DNA from: Vibrio sp. 14G-20
GTDB taxonomy: Bacteria; Pseudomonadota; Gammaproteobacteria; Enterobacterales; Vibrionaceae
Length of the DNA stretch: 64,000 nt
Direction of reading: 5' to 3'
Assembly (NCBI RefSeq): GCF_026241515.1
Contig: NZ_JAPHPW010000006.1
Location: forward strand, 62,001 to 126,000
Made by a program: the position numbers and the translations under genes. Under the pieces are notes generated by a model. It had not been told where the DNA came from and made no database searches. It saw only the letters and a program-made list of their open reading frames with translations. This document shows positions 39,550-47,984 of this stretch, one piece after another; positions within the stretch are counted from its first letter, which is position 1, and each line of letters begins with the position of its first letter.

Positions 39550-40263
39550 TTATCCAGAGGGCTCAGGAGTGCGGCAGATGCAGTAAATATCAATCCTTTT
39601 CACGCCTACTTCAAGTAGTAATTGGCATAATTGATACACAGTACTGCCGGTGGTTACAACATCATCAATTATCGCGACGTGAGAAGGGACAGTTCCTTGA
39701 AAGTCTTGTTTTCGAAGCGTAAAAGCGCTCTTTAGATTATGTAAGCGTGCGGATTTAGTCAGCCCTTGCTGAGAAGCGGTTGAGCGAATTCGACGGAACA
39801 GCACCTCAACTTTAACGCCAAGTTCTTGAGCTGTGTAATTAGCGAGCAGCTGACTTTGATTAAAGCCTCGATGAATATATCGACGCCAATGCAGAGGTAC
39901 GCTGGTGATCAGCGGAGCAGGATGCTCGATACGTGAAGCCAATAACTTTGATAGATCGCGTGCAAACCAGAACTTATCGGCGTACTTCATTTGTTGAATG
40001 TAACGTGCTGTTGGAAAGGTGTAGTCCCCAACGCAATAGAGACGATGCCAAGGTGGAGGTTGAGATAAGCACTGTCCGCACTGCTCTACTGTGAGCAGTG
40101 TTTTTAAACCACATCGTTGGCAGCGAGGAACTGACTCAAAGAGATTAAGACAAGAATCACACCATCGAGGGTGAACATCGCTGTGCGACTTATCTAGCTT
40201 GCATAAGTGGCATTGAGGTGTGACCAGACGTGGTGTGTGTTTTTGTAGCCAATCGGATAACAT
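39550..40263 (-). CDS. gntX: ComF family protein (GntX)
   Basis: The 237-residue protein has an N-terminal double zinc-finger region (CHLCK, CDSC, CQRCG and CGQC, residues about 19-73) and a C-terminal phosphoribosyltransferase-like domain with the PRPP-binding motif [13 protein letters not shown] near residue 190. ComF proteins assist DNA uptake in naturally competent bacteria, which include Vibrio, through a cytoplasmic role not fully defined. It sits just upstream of nfuA and divergent from bioH. Confidence 0.92.
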   Translation of the reverse strand: MLSDWLQKHTPRLVTPQCHLCKLDKSHSDVHPRWCDSCLNLFESVPRCQRCGLKTLLTVEQCGQCLSQPPPWHRLYCVGDYTFPTARYIQQMKYADKFWFARDLSKLLASRIEHPAPLITSVPLHWRRYIHRGFNQSQLLANYTAQELGVKVEVLFRRIRSTASQQGLTKSARLHNLKSAFTLRKQDFQGTVPSHVAIIDDVVTTGSTVYQLCQLLLEVGVKRIDIYCICRTPEPSG

Positions 40264-40356
40264 AGCTTGTGATGCTTTTGGGTTATGGTGTTCCTTTTGC
40301 TCACCATACTGAAAAATGCAGGTTATTGCTGATGGAAAAAGTAGGGAATATTGAGA

Positions 40357-41133
40357 ATGAGTGACGCGTTATATTGGCATGTTTCAGGGCAAGGACCCGA
40401 TTTAGTTCTGGTTCACGGCTGGGGTATGAATGGTGCCGTATGGCAGCAAACGGTTACTGCATTGGAGTCTGATTTCCGAGTACATGTTGTCGATCTGCCG
40501 GGTTATGGACACAGCTCTCACTGCCACGCTCAAGATCTTGAAGAGATAGCTCAGCAACTGTTGGCCGATGCCCCTAAGCAAGCTATTTGGGTCGGTTGGT
40601 CACTCGGTGGCTTGGTCGCGACGCATATGGCTCTGCATCATTCAGATTATGTAAGCAAATTGGTGACGGTCGCCAGTTCTCCCAAATTCGCCGCTGCAAA
40701 AGAACCTGTTTTGTGGCGAGGTATTCAACCCAATGTATTAACGGCTTTCACTGAACAGTTAGTGGAAGACTTTCAGACCACCATCGAACGCTTTATGGCA
40801 TTGCAAGCCATGGGCAGCCCTTCAGCAAGGCAAGATGTAAAACAGCTCAAGCAAGCAGTGCTTTCACGTCCGTTGCCGAATCCAGATTCTTTATTGGCGG
40901 GCCTAAAGATGCTGTCGGACGTCGACCTGCGTGAACAGCTCTCTGAGATTTCAGTGCCTATGCTGCGTTTATACGGTCGATTAGATGGATTGGTGCCAGT
41001 GAAAGTGGCCAAAGATCTGGGAAATGCGCTACCCGATACCGAGCAATACATCTTCACACAGTCGTCCCATGCGCCGTTTATGACAGAAGCCGATGCCTTC
41101 TGCAGTGAACTGATTAGCTTCGCACAAAAATAA
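40357..41133 (+). CDS. bioH: Pimeloyl-ACP methyl ester carboxylesterase BioH
   Basis: BioH demethylates pimeloyl-ACP methyl ester, ending the detour through fatty acid synthesis on the way to biotin. The alpha/beta hydrolase fold shows the oxyanion motif VHGWGMNG, the nucleophile elbow VGWSLGG (Ser near residue 82) and the catalytic His in SSHAPFM near the C-terminus. I use the ATG at 40357 (258 residues; 256 in E. coli); a TTG two codons earlier is nearer to the AGGGA ribosome site. As in E. coli it is unlinked from bioA-D and divergent from gntX. Confidence 0.95.
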   Translation: MSDALYWHVSGQGPDLVLVHGWGMNGAVWQQTVTALESDFRVHVVDLPGYGHSSHCHAQDLEEIAQQLLADAPKQAIWVGWSLGGLVATHMALHHSDYVSKLVTVASSPKFAAAKEPVLWRGIQPNVLTAFTEQLVEDFQTTIERFMALQAMGSPSARQDVKQLKQAVLSRPLPNPDSLLAGLKMLSDVDLREQLSEISVPMLRLYGRLDGLVPVKVAKDLGNALPDTEQYIFTQSSHAPFMTEADAFCSELISFAQK

Positions 41134-41172
41134 TCGCTAAATTTATCGCTGGCTTGGTCGATATATAACCTA

Positions 41173-41348
41173 ATACCAAGCACAGTGAGTAAGTGTTCAA
41201 AAATAGCGTAGGAAAAAGGCTTGAGAACAAGGCAGCTTTTTTTTGACAAGTAGTTTTGATAAGTAGTTATTCTACAATCAAAAGTTCTAACGCCGTTATC
41301 GAGCATTTTAACAAGCTAGGATGAGCAGTTATTTACTACGATTGGTAT
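41173..41348 (+). mobile_element. MITE-like element, copy B
   Basis: A 176-bp element lies between bioH and an unknown gene. Its ends are ATACCAAGC and GATTGGTAT (one mismatch to a perfect inverted repeat). It is longer than copies A and C because of an inner duplication of about 13 bases around AAGTAGTTTTGAT. The rest of the gap (41349-41486) shows nothing I recognise. Confidence 0.85.
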
Positions 41349-41486
41349 AACACCAAGGCGTTGCATGATACTCAGACCTAACTCTCTCCTGAGCTGATTG
41401 CGGTAAGTTGGGCTATGCCTGTTGTGCTGACTCACAGTACAACAGCGTTATAGCAATAACGATGGGCGATTCTTGAGGAGTTCGCG

Positions 41487-41960
41487 ATGATTGTGTCACC
41501 TGCAACTGCAGTGAGTGTGCCACTGATCGCTCCATCCGTTAATGTGCAAACAGAGCAAGTTGCGCGTGATAATAGAGTTCGAGAACCCGTAGCTCCTGCC
41601 GTAGCATTGGCGAAAACCAATGCAGAGCGAAAGGTAAAATCGGACGATAAGCGAAGGCAGCAGTCGGCTTGGGATCCTTCAGACCATCCTGGTTATGAAA
41701 TGGAGAACGAGTCAGAGGCCAATTCGATTAGCCAAGAAGAGCCACAAGATCCTTTTGAGAGGTTATTCAGCTTATTGGCACTGAGAACATACAGTGCTGA
41801 TCAAGGAAAGGGCTATACCATGCGTTTTCGCCTGCCAAAGCATGTTTTAGATGCGGCGATTCAAGAGGGACAGATGGAGAAACGACGTAAGGTCATAAAA
41901 TATCATTATGGTCATGCTGTTGCGCCTCATGCTCCATCAGAGATGCTGGTCGTGTTGTAA
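41487..41960 (+). CDS. Conserved hypothetical protein
   Basis: I do not recognise this 157-residue protein. It has no clear signal peptide or membrane segment. The N-terminal half is a disordered, charged stretch (RDNRVREPVAPAVALAKTN, then a lysine/arginine-rich part), and the C-terminal half (about residues 85-157) is a more ordered basic region with YTMRFRLPKHVLDAA. AGGAG lies upstream of the ATG and a strong terminator follows, both supporting a real gene. It stands alone between bioH and the convergent tex. Confidence 0.65.
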   Translation: MIVSPATAVSVPLIAPSVNVQTEQVARDNRVREPVAPAVALAKTNAERKVKSDDKRRQQSAWDPSDHPGYEMENESEANSISQEEPQDPFERLFSLLALRTYSADQGKGYTMRFRLPKHVLDAAIQEGQMEKRRKVIKYHYGHAVAPHAPSEMLVVL

Positions 41961-42013
41961 GTCGAAAACTTATGACCCTGCCAAACTTCGATGTCTTTTT
42001 TGAACATATAATA

Positions 42014-42047
42014 AAAACCTGCATACCCTAAGGGATGCAGGTTTTTT
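42014..42047. terminator. Bidirectional terminator between the hypothetical gene and tex
   Basis: AAAACCTGCAT and ATGCAGGTTTTTT form an 11-bp outer stem, with T-runs in both directions (ATAAAAA on the left side, TTTTTTGTTTT on the right). Confidence 0.92.
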
Positions 42048-42084
42048 GTTTTAGGCGAATCAGCTTTTCAGATGAGCTAACGGA

Positions 42085-44415
42085 TTACTTTTTCGCTTTT
42101 GCAAAAGCAGCAGCGAACGCACCACCCATCGCAGCGTTTTGTTGCGGCTCTTCGCGACGGCGTTGTCCGCCTTGTGAATTGTGGTTCGGGCGGTTTTGCG
42201 TGCGAGGCGCGCTTGAGCGCTGTGCACGGTTGTCTTGTCCAGGCTCATCTTTCATGCGCATGCTTAGCGCAATACGTTTACGTTGAACATCGACTTCCAT
42301 CACCTTCACTTTCACGATGTCGCCCGCTTTAACCACTTCACGTGGGTCAGAGACAAAGCGATCGGTCAGCGCTGAAATGTGCACTAAGCCATCTTGGTGA
42401 ACACCAATATCAACGAAGGCACCAAAGTTAGCCACGTTCGATACAACACCTTCTAGAATCATGCCTGGTTCTAGGTCTGAAACGCTGTTTACGCCATCAG
42501 CGAAGGTTGCAGTCTTGAACTCAGGGCGAGGGTCGCGTCCTGGCTTATCTAGCTCCTTGATGATGTCGGTGACCGTTGGAACACCAAAGCTTTCATTGGT
42601 GTAATCAACCGCGTGCAAACCACGTAAGAAGTCAGTGTTACCTACCAGAGATTTGATGTCTTTCTGGTTTTTCTCGGCGATGGTTTTCACCACAGGGTAA
42701 GCTTCTGGGTGAACCGATGATGCATCTAACGGGTTCTTACCATCCATAATACGCAGGAAACCAGCACACTGTTCAAAGGCTTTTGGCCCCAAGCGAGCGA
42801 CTTTCTTCAGCGTAGTACGAGCTTCGAAGCGACCATTTTCATCACGGAAATCCACGATGTTCTGAGCGATAGTGCTAGAAAGGCCTGCTACGCGAGTAAG
42901 TAGCGCGGCAGACGCGGTATTCACATCAACACCTACGGCGTTTACACAGTCTTCGACAATCGCATCTAGGCGCTTAGCGAGCATTGTCTGGCTAACGTCG
43001 TGTTGGTATTGGCCCACACCGATCGATTTAGGGTCAATCTTCACTAGCTCTGCCAGTGGATCTTGCAGACGACGTGCAATAGATACCGCACCACGAATCG
43101 ATACATCCATGTTCGGGAATTCTTTTGCCGCTAGCTCAGAAGCAGAGTAAACCGATGCGCCGGCTTCGCTGACAATGATTTTTTGTGCTGTTAGGTTGCC
43201 ACGCTTAATTACATCAGCAACAAAGCTGTCGGTTTCGCGTGAAGCCGTACCGTTACCTATCGCAATTAAATCAACATTGTATTGACGAACCATTTGCTCA
43301 ACAACGTGCGCAGACTTGTCGTATTGCTTTTGCGGTGGGTGAGGGTAAATCGTTTCTGTTGCCAGAACCTTACCGGTAGAGTCCACAACAGCAATTTTCG
43401 AACCGGTACGTAAACCCGGGTCCAAGCCTAAGGTTGCTCGAGGGCCAGCAGGCGCAGCCATGAGTAGATCTTTTAGGTTGGTTGCGAATACTTCGATCGC
43501 TTCGATCTCTGCACGCTCTTTCATCGCGCCCATCAATTCAGTTTCCATGTGCATAGAAACCTTGATGCGCCATGCCCAGCTAATCACTTGCTTGCGCCAT
43601 GCATCCGCTGGTGCGCTACTTAGAGTAATGCCGTAGTGATCAGAGATGATGTTCTCGCAGTATGAACCACGTACACCTTCTTCTTGCTCAGGATCTGCAT
43701 TCATCGTCAGTGTTAGAAAGCCTTCATTACGGCCACGCAACATGGCAAGGGCACGGTGTGAAGGCACTTTGTTTAACGTTTCGTTATGCTCGAAGTAGTC
43801 TTTGAATTTCTCACCTTCGTTCTCTTTGCCAGCCACAACACGAGCACCAAGCTCTGCATTACGGTTTAGATGTTGGCGAATCTTTTCAAGTAGGTTTGCA
43901 TCTTCAGCAATGCGTTCCATGATGATCGCACGTGCCCCATCGAGTGCAGCTTTCGTATCGGCAATGCCTTTATCACTGCTGATGAAGTTAGCGGCTTCCG
44001 TTTCCGGATCGTGCTGTGGTGCATTCCATAACGTATCGGCGAGTGGCTCTAAACCTGCTTCAATCGCGATCTGACCTTTAGTACGACGCTTTGGTTTGTA
44101 TGGCAGATATAGATCTTCTAGGCGCGTCTTGCTGTCGGCTTGAGTGATATCACGCTCTAATTCTGGCGTGAGTTTGCCTTGGTCTTGAATCGACTTAAGA
44201 ATCGTTTGGCGGCGATCGTCAAGTTCGCGAAGGTATGAAAGGCGACTATCAAGGTTACGTAGTTGGGTATCGTCTAAGCCACCCGTGACTTCTTTACGGT
44301 AGCGGGCAATAAAGGGAACGGTGTTACCGTCGTCAATTAGGTTTACTGCGGCGGTGACTTGCTCTGAACGAACATTCAGTTCTTCAGCAATCAGTCGACA
44401 GATAGCTTGGCTCAT
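42085..44415 (-). CDS. tex: Tex family transcription accessory protein
   Basis: Tex is an RNA-binding protein linked to transcription, the bacterial relative of Spt6. The 776-residue protein has the Tex N-terminal HTH-like region (about 1-200), a YqgF-type RNase-H fold ([17 protein letters not shown] near residue 327), helix-hairpin-helix motifs (about 500-560) and an S1 domain (about 650-720, [19 protein letters not shown]). A basic low-complexity tail rich in Arg, Gln and Ala ends the protein. In Vibrio and E. coli (yhgF) it neighbours greB-ompR-envZ, as here. Confidence 0.95.
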   Translation of the reverse strand: MSQAICRLIAEELNVRSEQVTAAVNLIDDGNTVPFIARYRKEVTGGLDDTQLRNLDSRLSYLRELDDRRQTILKSIQDQGKLTPELERDITQADSKTRLEDLYLPYKPKRRTKGQIAIEAGLEPLADTLWNAPQHDPETEAANFISSDKGIADTKAALDGARAIIMERIAEDANLLEKIRQHLNRNAELGARVVAGKENEGEKFKDYFEHNETLNKVPSHRALAMLRGRNEGFLTLTMNADPEQEEGVRGSYCENIISDHYGITLSSAPADAWRKQVISWAWRIKVSMHMETELMGAMKERAEIEAIEVFATNLKDLLMAAPAGPRATLGLDPGLRTGSKIAVVDSTGKVLATETIYPHPPQKQYDKSAHVVEQMVRQYNVDLIAIGNGTASRETDSFVADVIKRGNLTAQKIIVSEAGASVYSASELAAKEFPNMDVSIRGAVSIARRLQDPLAELVKIDPKSIGVGQYQHDVSQTMLAKRLDAIVEDCVNAVGVDVNTASAALLTRVAGLSSTIAQNIVDFRDENGRFEARTTLKKVARLGPKAFEQCAGFLRIMDGKNPLDASSVHPEAYPVVKTIAEKNQKDIKSLVGNTDFLRGLHAVDYTNESFGVPTVTDIIKELDKPGRDPRPEFKTATFADGVNSVSDLEPGMILEGVVSNVANFGAFVDIGVHQDGLVHISALTDRFVSDPREVVKAGDIVKVKVMEVDVQRKRIALSMRMKDEPGQDNRAQRSSAPRTQNRPNHNSQGGQRRREEPQQNAAMGGAFAAAFAKAKK

Positions 44416-44533
44416 CCGATGAATCTCTTATTTAATATCATGACAAATACATGGGGGTGAGCGTACGCTTTTTCTAGCTTTGGCTGTGTAATTATCCTGT
44501 CAGAAGTCGAATTTCCGTTTGTGATACCCACTT

Positions 44534-44551
44534 TGTGCGAGATCTCTTACA
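44534..44551 (+). promoter_or_regulatory. VarA/GacA-type activator site upstream of csrB
   Basis: TGTGCG-AGATCT-CTTACA matches the GacA/UvrY/VarA upstream site TGTAAG-N6-CTTACA with a perfect right half and four of six bases on the left; its core GAGATCTC is a perfect palindrome. It lies about 160 bases upstream of the csrB start, the usual distance for this family. Confidence 0.7.
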
Positions 44552-44697
44552 CGTGGTGTGCGACTAAGTCACTTTAAACCGATGAAATCGTCTTGAGGTT
44601 GTTCTAAGTTTCTGATTTTATTTGGTTTTGTGTTTGTGGGCGTACTTCTCACTAGAAATGTTTTTAGGGACTATCTAGGAAACTTACCCAAATACCG

Positions 44698-44703
44698 TAA
44701 TAT
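44698..44703 (+). promoter_or_regulatory. -10 element of csrB
   Basis: TAATAT lies seven bases before the expected first base of the RNA at 44711. The -35 region is poor, consistent with dependence on an activator. Confidence 0.6.
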
Positions 44704-44710
44704 TTAACTT

Positions 44711-45019
44711 GTCGACAGGGAGTTGGCAGGAACAGGAAAAAGCCTAATGGACTAGGTATCTTCAGGATGAAGATTTGATTACTTAGGATGAGTGGTCAGC
44801 AAGGAAGTTATAATCTCTGGATGAGATTCGCCAGTCAGGATGACAGGCTAGAATGGACACCGCTAGGATGGCGATGAACAAAAAGGAAATTGGTTAAAGG
44901 ATTTAGCCACTATCAAGGAAAGATGCAGGGAGCACCTTATCTCGAAGAGATAAACAGTAGCCGGATTGCTGCGATAGAGACTTAACCCCGTCAGGCGAGA
45001 GCCTAGCGGGGTTTTCTTT
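44711..45019 (+). ncRNA. csrB: CsrB sRNA
   Basis: This 309-base RNA begins with GTCGACAGGGAGT, the same 5' end as E. coli CsrB as I recall it. It holds about 16 GGA motifs, many as AGGA or TGGAT in the loops of short perfect hairpins, for example ATCTTC/GAAGAT (near 44759), AATCTC/GAGATT (near 44813) and GTC/GAC around AGGAT (near 44834). The 3' end is a terminator (AACCCCG with CGGGGTT, 44984-45013, then TTTTCTTTT). CsrB binds many CsrA dimers and frees their target mRNAs. It lies between the divergent tex and the convergent greB. Confidence 0.95.
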
Positions 45020-45020
45020 T
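44984..45020 (+). terminator. csrB terminator
   Basis: AACCCCG and CGGGGTT enclose a second short stem (AGGC with GCCT around GAGA) and are followed by a T-rich tract. Confidence 0.92.
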
Positions 45021-45087
45021 ATCTGGCGTTTGGTTTTTGCAAGCTTCGAGCTGTGATAGTCGGTTAACTGCGCTTGTCTAGTCAGTT

Positions 45088-45570
45088 CTAAGCGTTATCT
45101 GTGTAGTGAATTGAATTGATAAACCATTCTTTTATGCCTTCCGGGGTTTTCACCTCGAACTCATCATCGACTTCCTTTTTAAGCAAAGCTCTAGCCATAG
45201 GTGAGTCGATAGAGATATAGCCTTTAGCATCGCCGTAGATCTCTTCAGGGCCGACAATACGAAACTTTTTAATTTCGCCATCATCATTCTCAATTTCGAC
45301 CCAAGCACCGAAAAATACCTTACCTTCTTGTTGCGGCGAGTAGTCCACGATCGTGACATCAGGTAGGAACTTTCTTAAGAAACGCACTCGGCGATCAATC
45401 TGTCGAAGCAAACGCTTATTGAAGGTGTAATCTGCGTTTTCTGAACGATCTCCAAGGCTTGCAGCCCAAGTGACTATTTTGGTGATCTCTGGACGCTTCT
45501 CGTGCCATAAGTGGTCATGTTCTGCTTTGAGTTTGTTATAACCTTCACGAGTGATAAGTTTGGTTTTCAT
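45088..45570 (-). CDS. greB: Transcript cleavage factor GreB
   Basis: GreB rescues backtracked RNA polymerase by stimulating cleavage of the nascent RNA. The N-terminal coiled coil carries the acidic tip in LGDRSENADYTF (about residues 39-50), needed for cleavage, and the C-terminal FKBP-like domain includes DSPMARALL (about residue 122). Its 160 residues match E. coli GreB (158), and the basic N-terminal patch favours GreB over GreA. It is divergent from ompR, the same order as in E. coli. Confidence 0.96.
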   Translation of the reverse strand: MKTKLITREGYNKLKAEHDHLWHEKRPEITKIVTWAASLGDRSENADYTFNKRLLRQIDRRVRFLRKFLPDVTIVDYSPQQEGKVFFGAWVEIENDDGEIKKFRIVGPEEIYGDAKGYISIDSPMARALLKKEVDDEFEVKTPEGIKEWFINSIHYTDNA

Positions 45571-45740
45571 AAATCTGACTTAATGAAATGATGATCTAAG
45601 ATAGAATATATAGAAAGGCAACATACGTTAACAATTATTTAGGCGACTTTTTCCCCAATAATGTTACATTTTTAATGTCTTATACAATTTACCAAGAATG
45701 CTTAACCTCAGGTTTAAGCTTTAATAGGTGGAACCATTAC

Positions 45741-46460
45741 ATGCAAGAAAACTACAAAATTTTAGTGGTCGATGACGATGCTCGTTTACGTGCATTGCTA
45801 GAACGCTATCTGTCAGAGCAAGGCTTTCAAGTGCGTAGCGTGGCAAACAGTGAGCAGATGGACCGCCTGTTAACCCGTGAAAACTTTCACTTGATGGTAT
45901 TGGATTTAATGTTACCGGGCGAAGACGGTCTGTCGATCTGTCGCCGTCTAAGAAACGCAAACAACTCGCTACCAATCCTGATGCTGACGGCAAAGGGTGA
46001 CGAAGTGGATCGCATTGTGGGTTTGGAAGTGGGTGCTGATGATTACCTGCCAAAACCGTTTAACCCACGTGAACTGCTTGCTCGTATCAAAGCGGTAATG
46101 CGTCGACAAGTGATTGAAGCGCCGGGCGCACCAAGCACAGAAGAATCTGTGGTTGAGTTTGGTGAATTCCGCCTAAATCTAGGTACGCGTGAAATGTTCC
46201 GCGGTGAAGAGCCGATGCCTCTTACCTCAGGTGAATTTGCGGTTCTTAAGTCACTAGTGACTAACGCTCGTGAGCCAATGTCTCGCGATAAGTTGATGAA
46301 CATGGCGCGTGGCCGTGAGTATTCAGCGATGGAACGTTCTATCGATGTTCAGATTTCTCGTCTGCGTCGTCTAGTGGAAGAAGATCCAAGCAAACCTCGT
46401 TACATCCAAACGGTGTGGGGCTTGGGCTATGTATTCGTTCCAGATGGCAAAGCTGTGTAA
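45741..46460 (+). CDS. ompR: Osmolarity response regulator OmpR
   Basis: OmpR is the response regulator partner of EnvZ and controls porin and envelope genes. The receiver domain carries VVDDDAR and the phosphorylated Asp in LMVLDLMLPGEDG, and the C-terminal winged helix ends with VWGLGYVFVPDG. The start at 45741 gives 239 residues, the same as E. coli OmpR, with AGGTGG upstream; the frame is open for 22 more codons upstream without family similarity. Confidence 0.98.
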   Translation: MQENYKILVVDDDARLRALLERYLSEQGFQVRSVANSEQMDRLLTRENFHLMVLDLMLPGEDGLSICRRLRNANNSLPILMLTAKGDEVDRIVGLEVGADDYLPKPFNPRELLARIKAVMRRQVIEAPGAPSTEESVVEFGEFRLNLGTREMFRGEEPMPLTSGEFAVLKSLVTNAREPMSRDKLMNMARGREYSAMERSIDVQISRLRRLVEEDPSKPRYIQTVWGLGYVFVPDGKAV

Positions 46461-46507
46461 TCTAGCTTTATAAGCTCTATAACTGCTTTACCGATTCTGT
46501 GAATCTT

Positions 46508-46543
46508 ACGGGTCATCTCATTAATATGCGATGGCCCGTTTTG
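46508..46543 (+). terminator. Terminator-like hairpin between ompR and envZ
   Basis: ACGGGTCATC and GATGGCCCGT form a 10-bp stem with one G-T pair around a 12-base loop, with TTTTGTATT after it. It sits in the 153-base gap inside the ompR-envZ operon and could lower envZ expression relative to ompR. Confidence 0.75.
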
Positions 46544-46613
46544 TATTCAGCACAAGGGTTTACAGCTATAGTTTCCATTATGTCCCTTTATCACCCCTAA
46601 CTTTAGGTCTTCT

Positions 46614-47915
46614 ATGCGCATACGTAGCTCCTTTACTCAGTCGATAGTGCTCTTTTTAACCCTGTTGGTCGCTAGCCAAATTTTTTCTTATTACGCGGTG
46701 TTTAATTATGCGTTGATGCCGAGTTTGCAGCAGTTTAATAAGATTTTGGCTCACGAGCTAAACCTAGTATTGGACCAAGGCAGTGATATCGAGATTGATG
46801 CGCCATTACGTCAGCGTGTGCTTGAGCAGCTTGGGGTAACCGTTCATACCAAGGACAGCGAAGCGGCGGGTGAGTATTACCATGCAGTCGCAATCGACTT
46901 GATGAGTGAGGAGATGACCAAAGAGCTGGGTTCTGAAACTGAAGTGCGGCTGATCTTGGGCAATGAAAGCTATGTGTTGTGGATGGACATTGCGCAGCTG
47001 CCTAACTCTTTGATTCGTATTCCGTTATCAGAGCTGCAAGAAGAGGATTTTGCACCACTGTTTCGTAACAGTCTGATCATGGCGCTGTTGATTGTCGCCG
47101 GTGGTTGGTTGTTTATCCGATTGCAAAACCGTCCGTTGATTGCGCTGGAGAAAGCCGCGCAAGGTGTCGGGCGAGGTGATATACCACCACCCCTGCCAGT
47201 ACAAGGTGCGCAAGAGATTCGTTCAGTAACCCGAGCCTTTAATCAAATGTCGAAAGGCATACAAGAATTGGAAGAAGATAGAGCCCTACTAATGGCGGGT
47301 ATTAGTCATGATCTGCGTACACCACTCACGCGTATTCGCTTGGCGACAGAGATGATGTCGCCAGAAGACAGTTACTTAGCGGAAGGCATCATCAGTGATA
47401 CCGAAGAGTGTAACGAGATCATCAGCCAGTTTATGGACTACTTAAAACCCGTTGATCGAGATTCATTCCAAGCGGTGTTTGTTGACGATATTGCTCGCGA
47501 GGTTTCTAGCTCTGAAGGTGGATACGAAGTGCAGATTGAAACTGATATTCCGGAATCAATGAAGCCCGCGCTTGGTAACCCAATTGCGATGAAGCGTGCG
47601 GTGAGTAACTTGGTAGTAAATGCGCTGCGTTATGGTAATGGTTGGGTCAAAGTGTCTACCGGCATGACGGCGGATAACAAACTTGCTTGGGTAACGGTGG
47701 AAGATAATGGTCCAGGTATCCCGCAGGATCAGATCGGGAAGTTGTTTGAACCGTTCACCCGCGGCGATACTGCCCGAGGCAGTGAAGGGACAGGCTTAGG
47801 CTTAGCGATTGTGAAACGTATTGTCAGCCAACACCAAGGTGCGGTGGTGGTGAATAACCGCAGTGAGGGTGGTTTAAAGGCGCAGATCAGTTTCCCTGTG
47901 AAGCCCCAGGCTTGA
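46614..47915 (+). CDS. envZ: Osmosensor histidine kinase EnvZ
   Basis: EnvZ senses osmotic and pH changes and phosphorylates or dephosphorylates OmpR. The 433-residue protein has two membrane segments (about residues 10-33 and 152-172) around a periplasmic domain, a HAMP linker (about 172-225), the H-box [15 protein letters not shown] near residue 230 and an HATPase domain with N, G1 and G2 boxes ([23 protein letters not shown]). Unlike E. coli, where ompR and envZ overlap, a 153-base gap with a terminator-like hairpin separates them here. Confidence 0.96.
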   Translation: MRIRSSFTQSIVLFLTLLVASQIFSYYAVFNYALMPSLQQFNKILAHELNLVLDQGSDIEIDAPLRQRVLEQLGVTVHTKDSEAAGEYYHAVAIDLMSEEMTKELGSETEVRLILGNESYVLWMDIAQLPNSLIRIPLSELQEEDFAPLFRNSLIMALLIVAGGWLFIRLQNRPLIALEKAAQGVGRGDIPPPLPVQGAQEIRSVTRAFNQMSKGIQELEEDRALLMAGISHDLRTPLTRIRLATEMMSPEDSYLAEGIISDTEECNEIISQFMDYLKPVDRDSFQAVFVDDIAREVSSSEGGYEVQIETDIPESMKPALGNPIAMKRAVSNLVVNALRYGNGWVKVSTGMTADNKLAWVTVEDNGPGIPQDQIGKLFEPFTRGDTARGSEGTGLGLAIVKRIVSQHQGAVVVNNRSEGGLKAQISFPVKPQA

Positions 47916-47929
47916 GTTTACTAGCACTA

Positions 47930-47957
47930 AAAAGGCTTCCTTGAGGAAGCCTTTTAC
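47930..47957. terminator. Bidirectional terminator between envZ and recG
   Basis: AAAAGGCTTCC and GGAAGCCTTTT pair around TTGA. The flanks are T-rich rightward and A-rich leftward, so both convergent genes can use it. Confidence 0.9.
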
Positions 47958-47984
47958 GTTTTTGAATGACAGTGTCTGTGCTAA

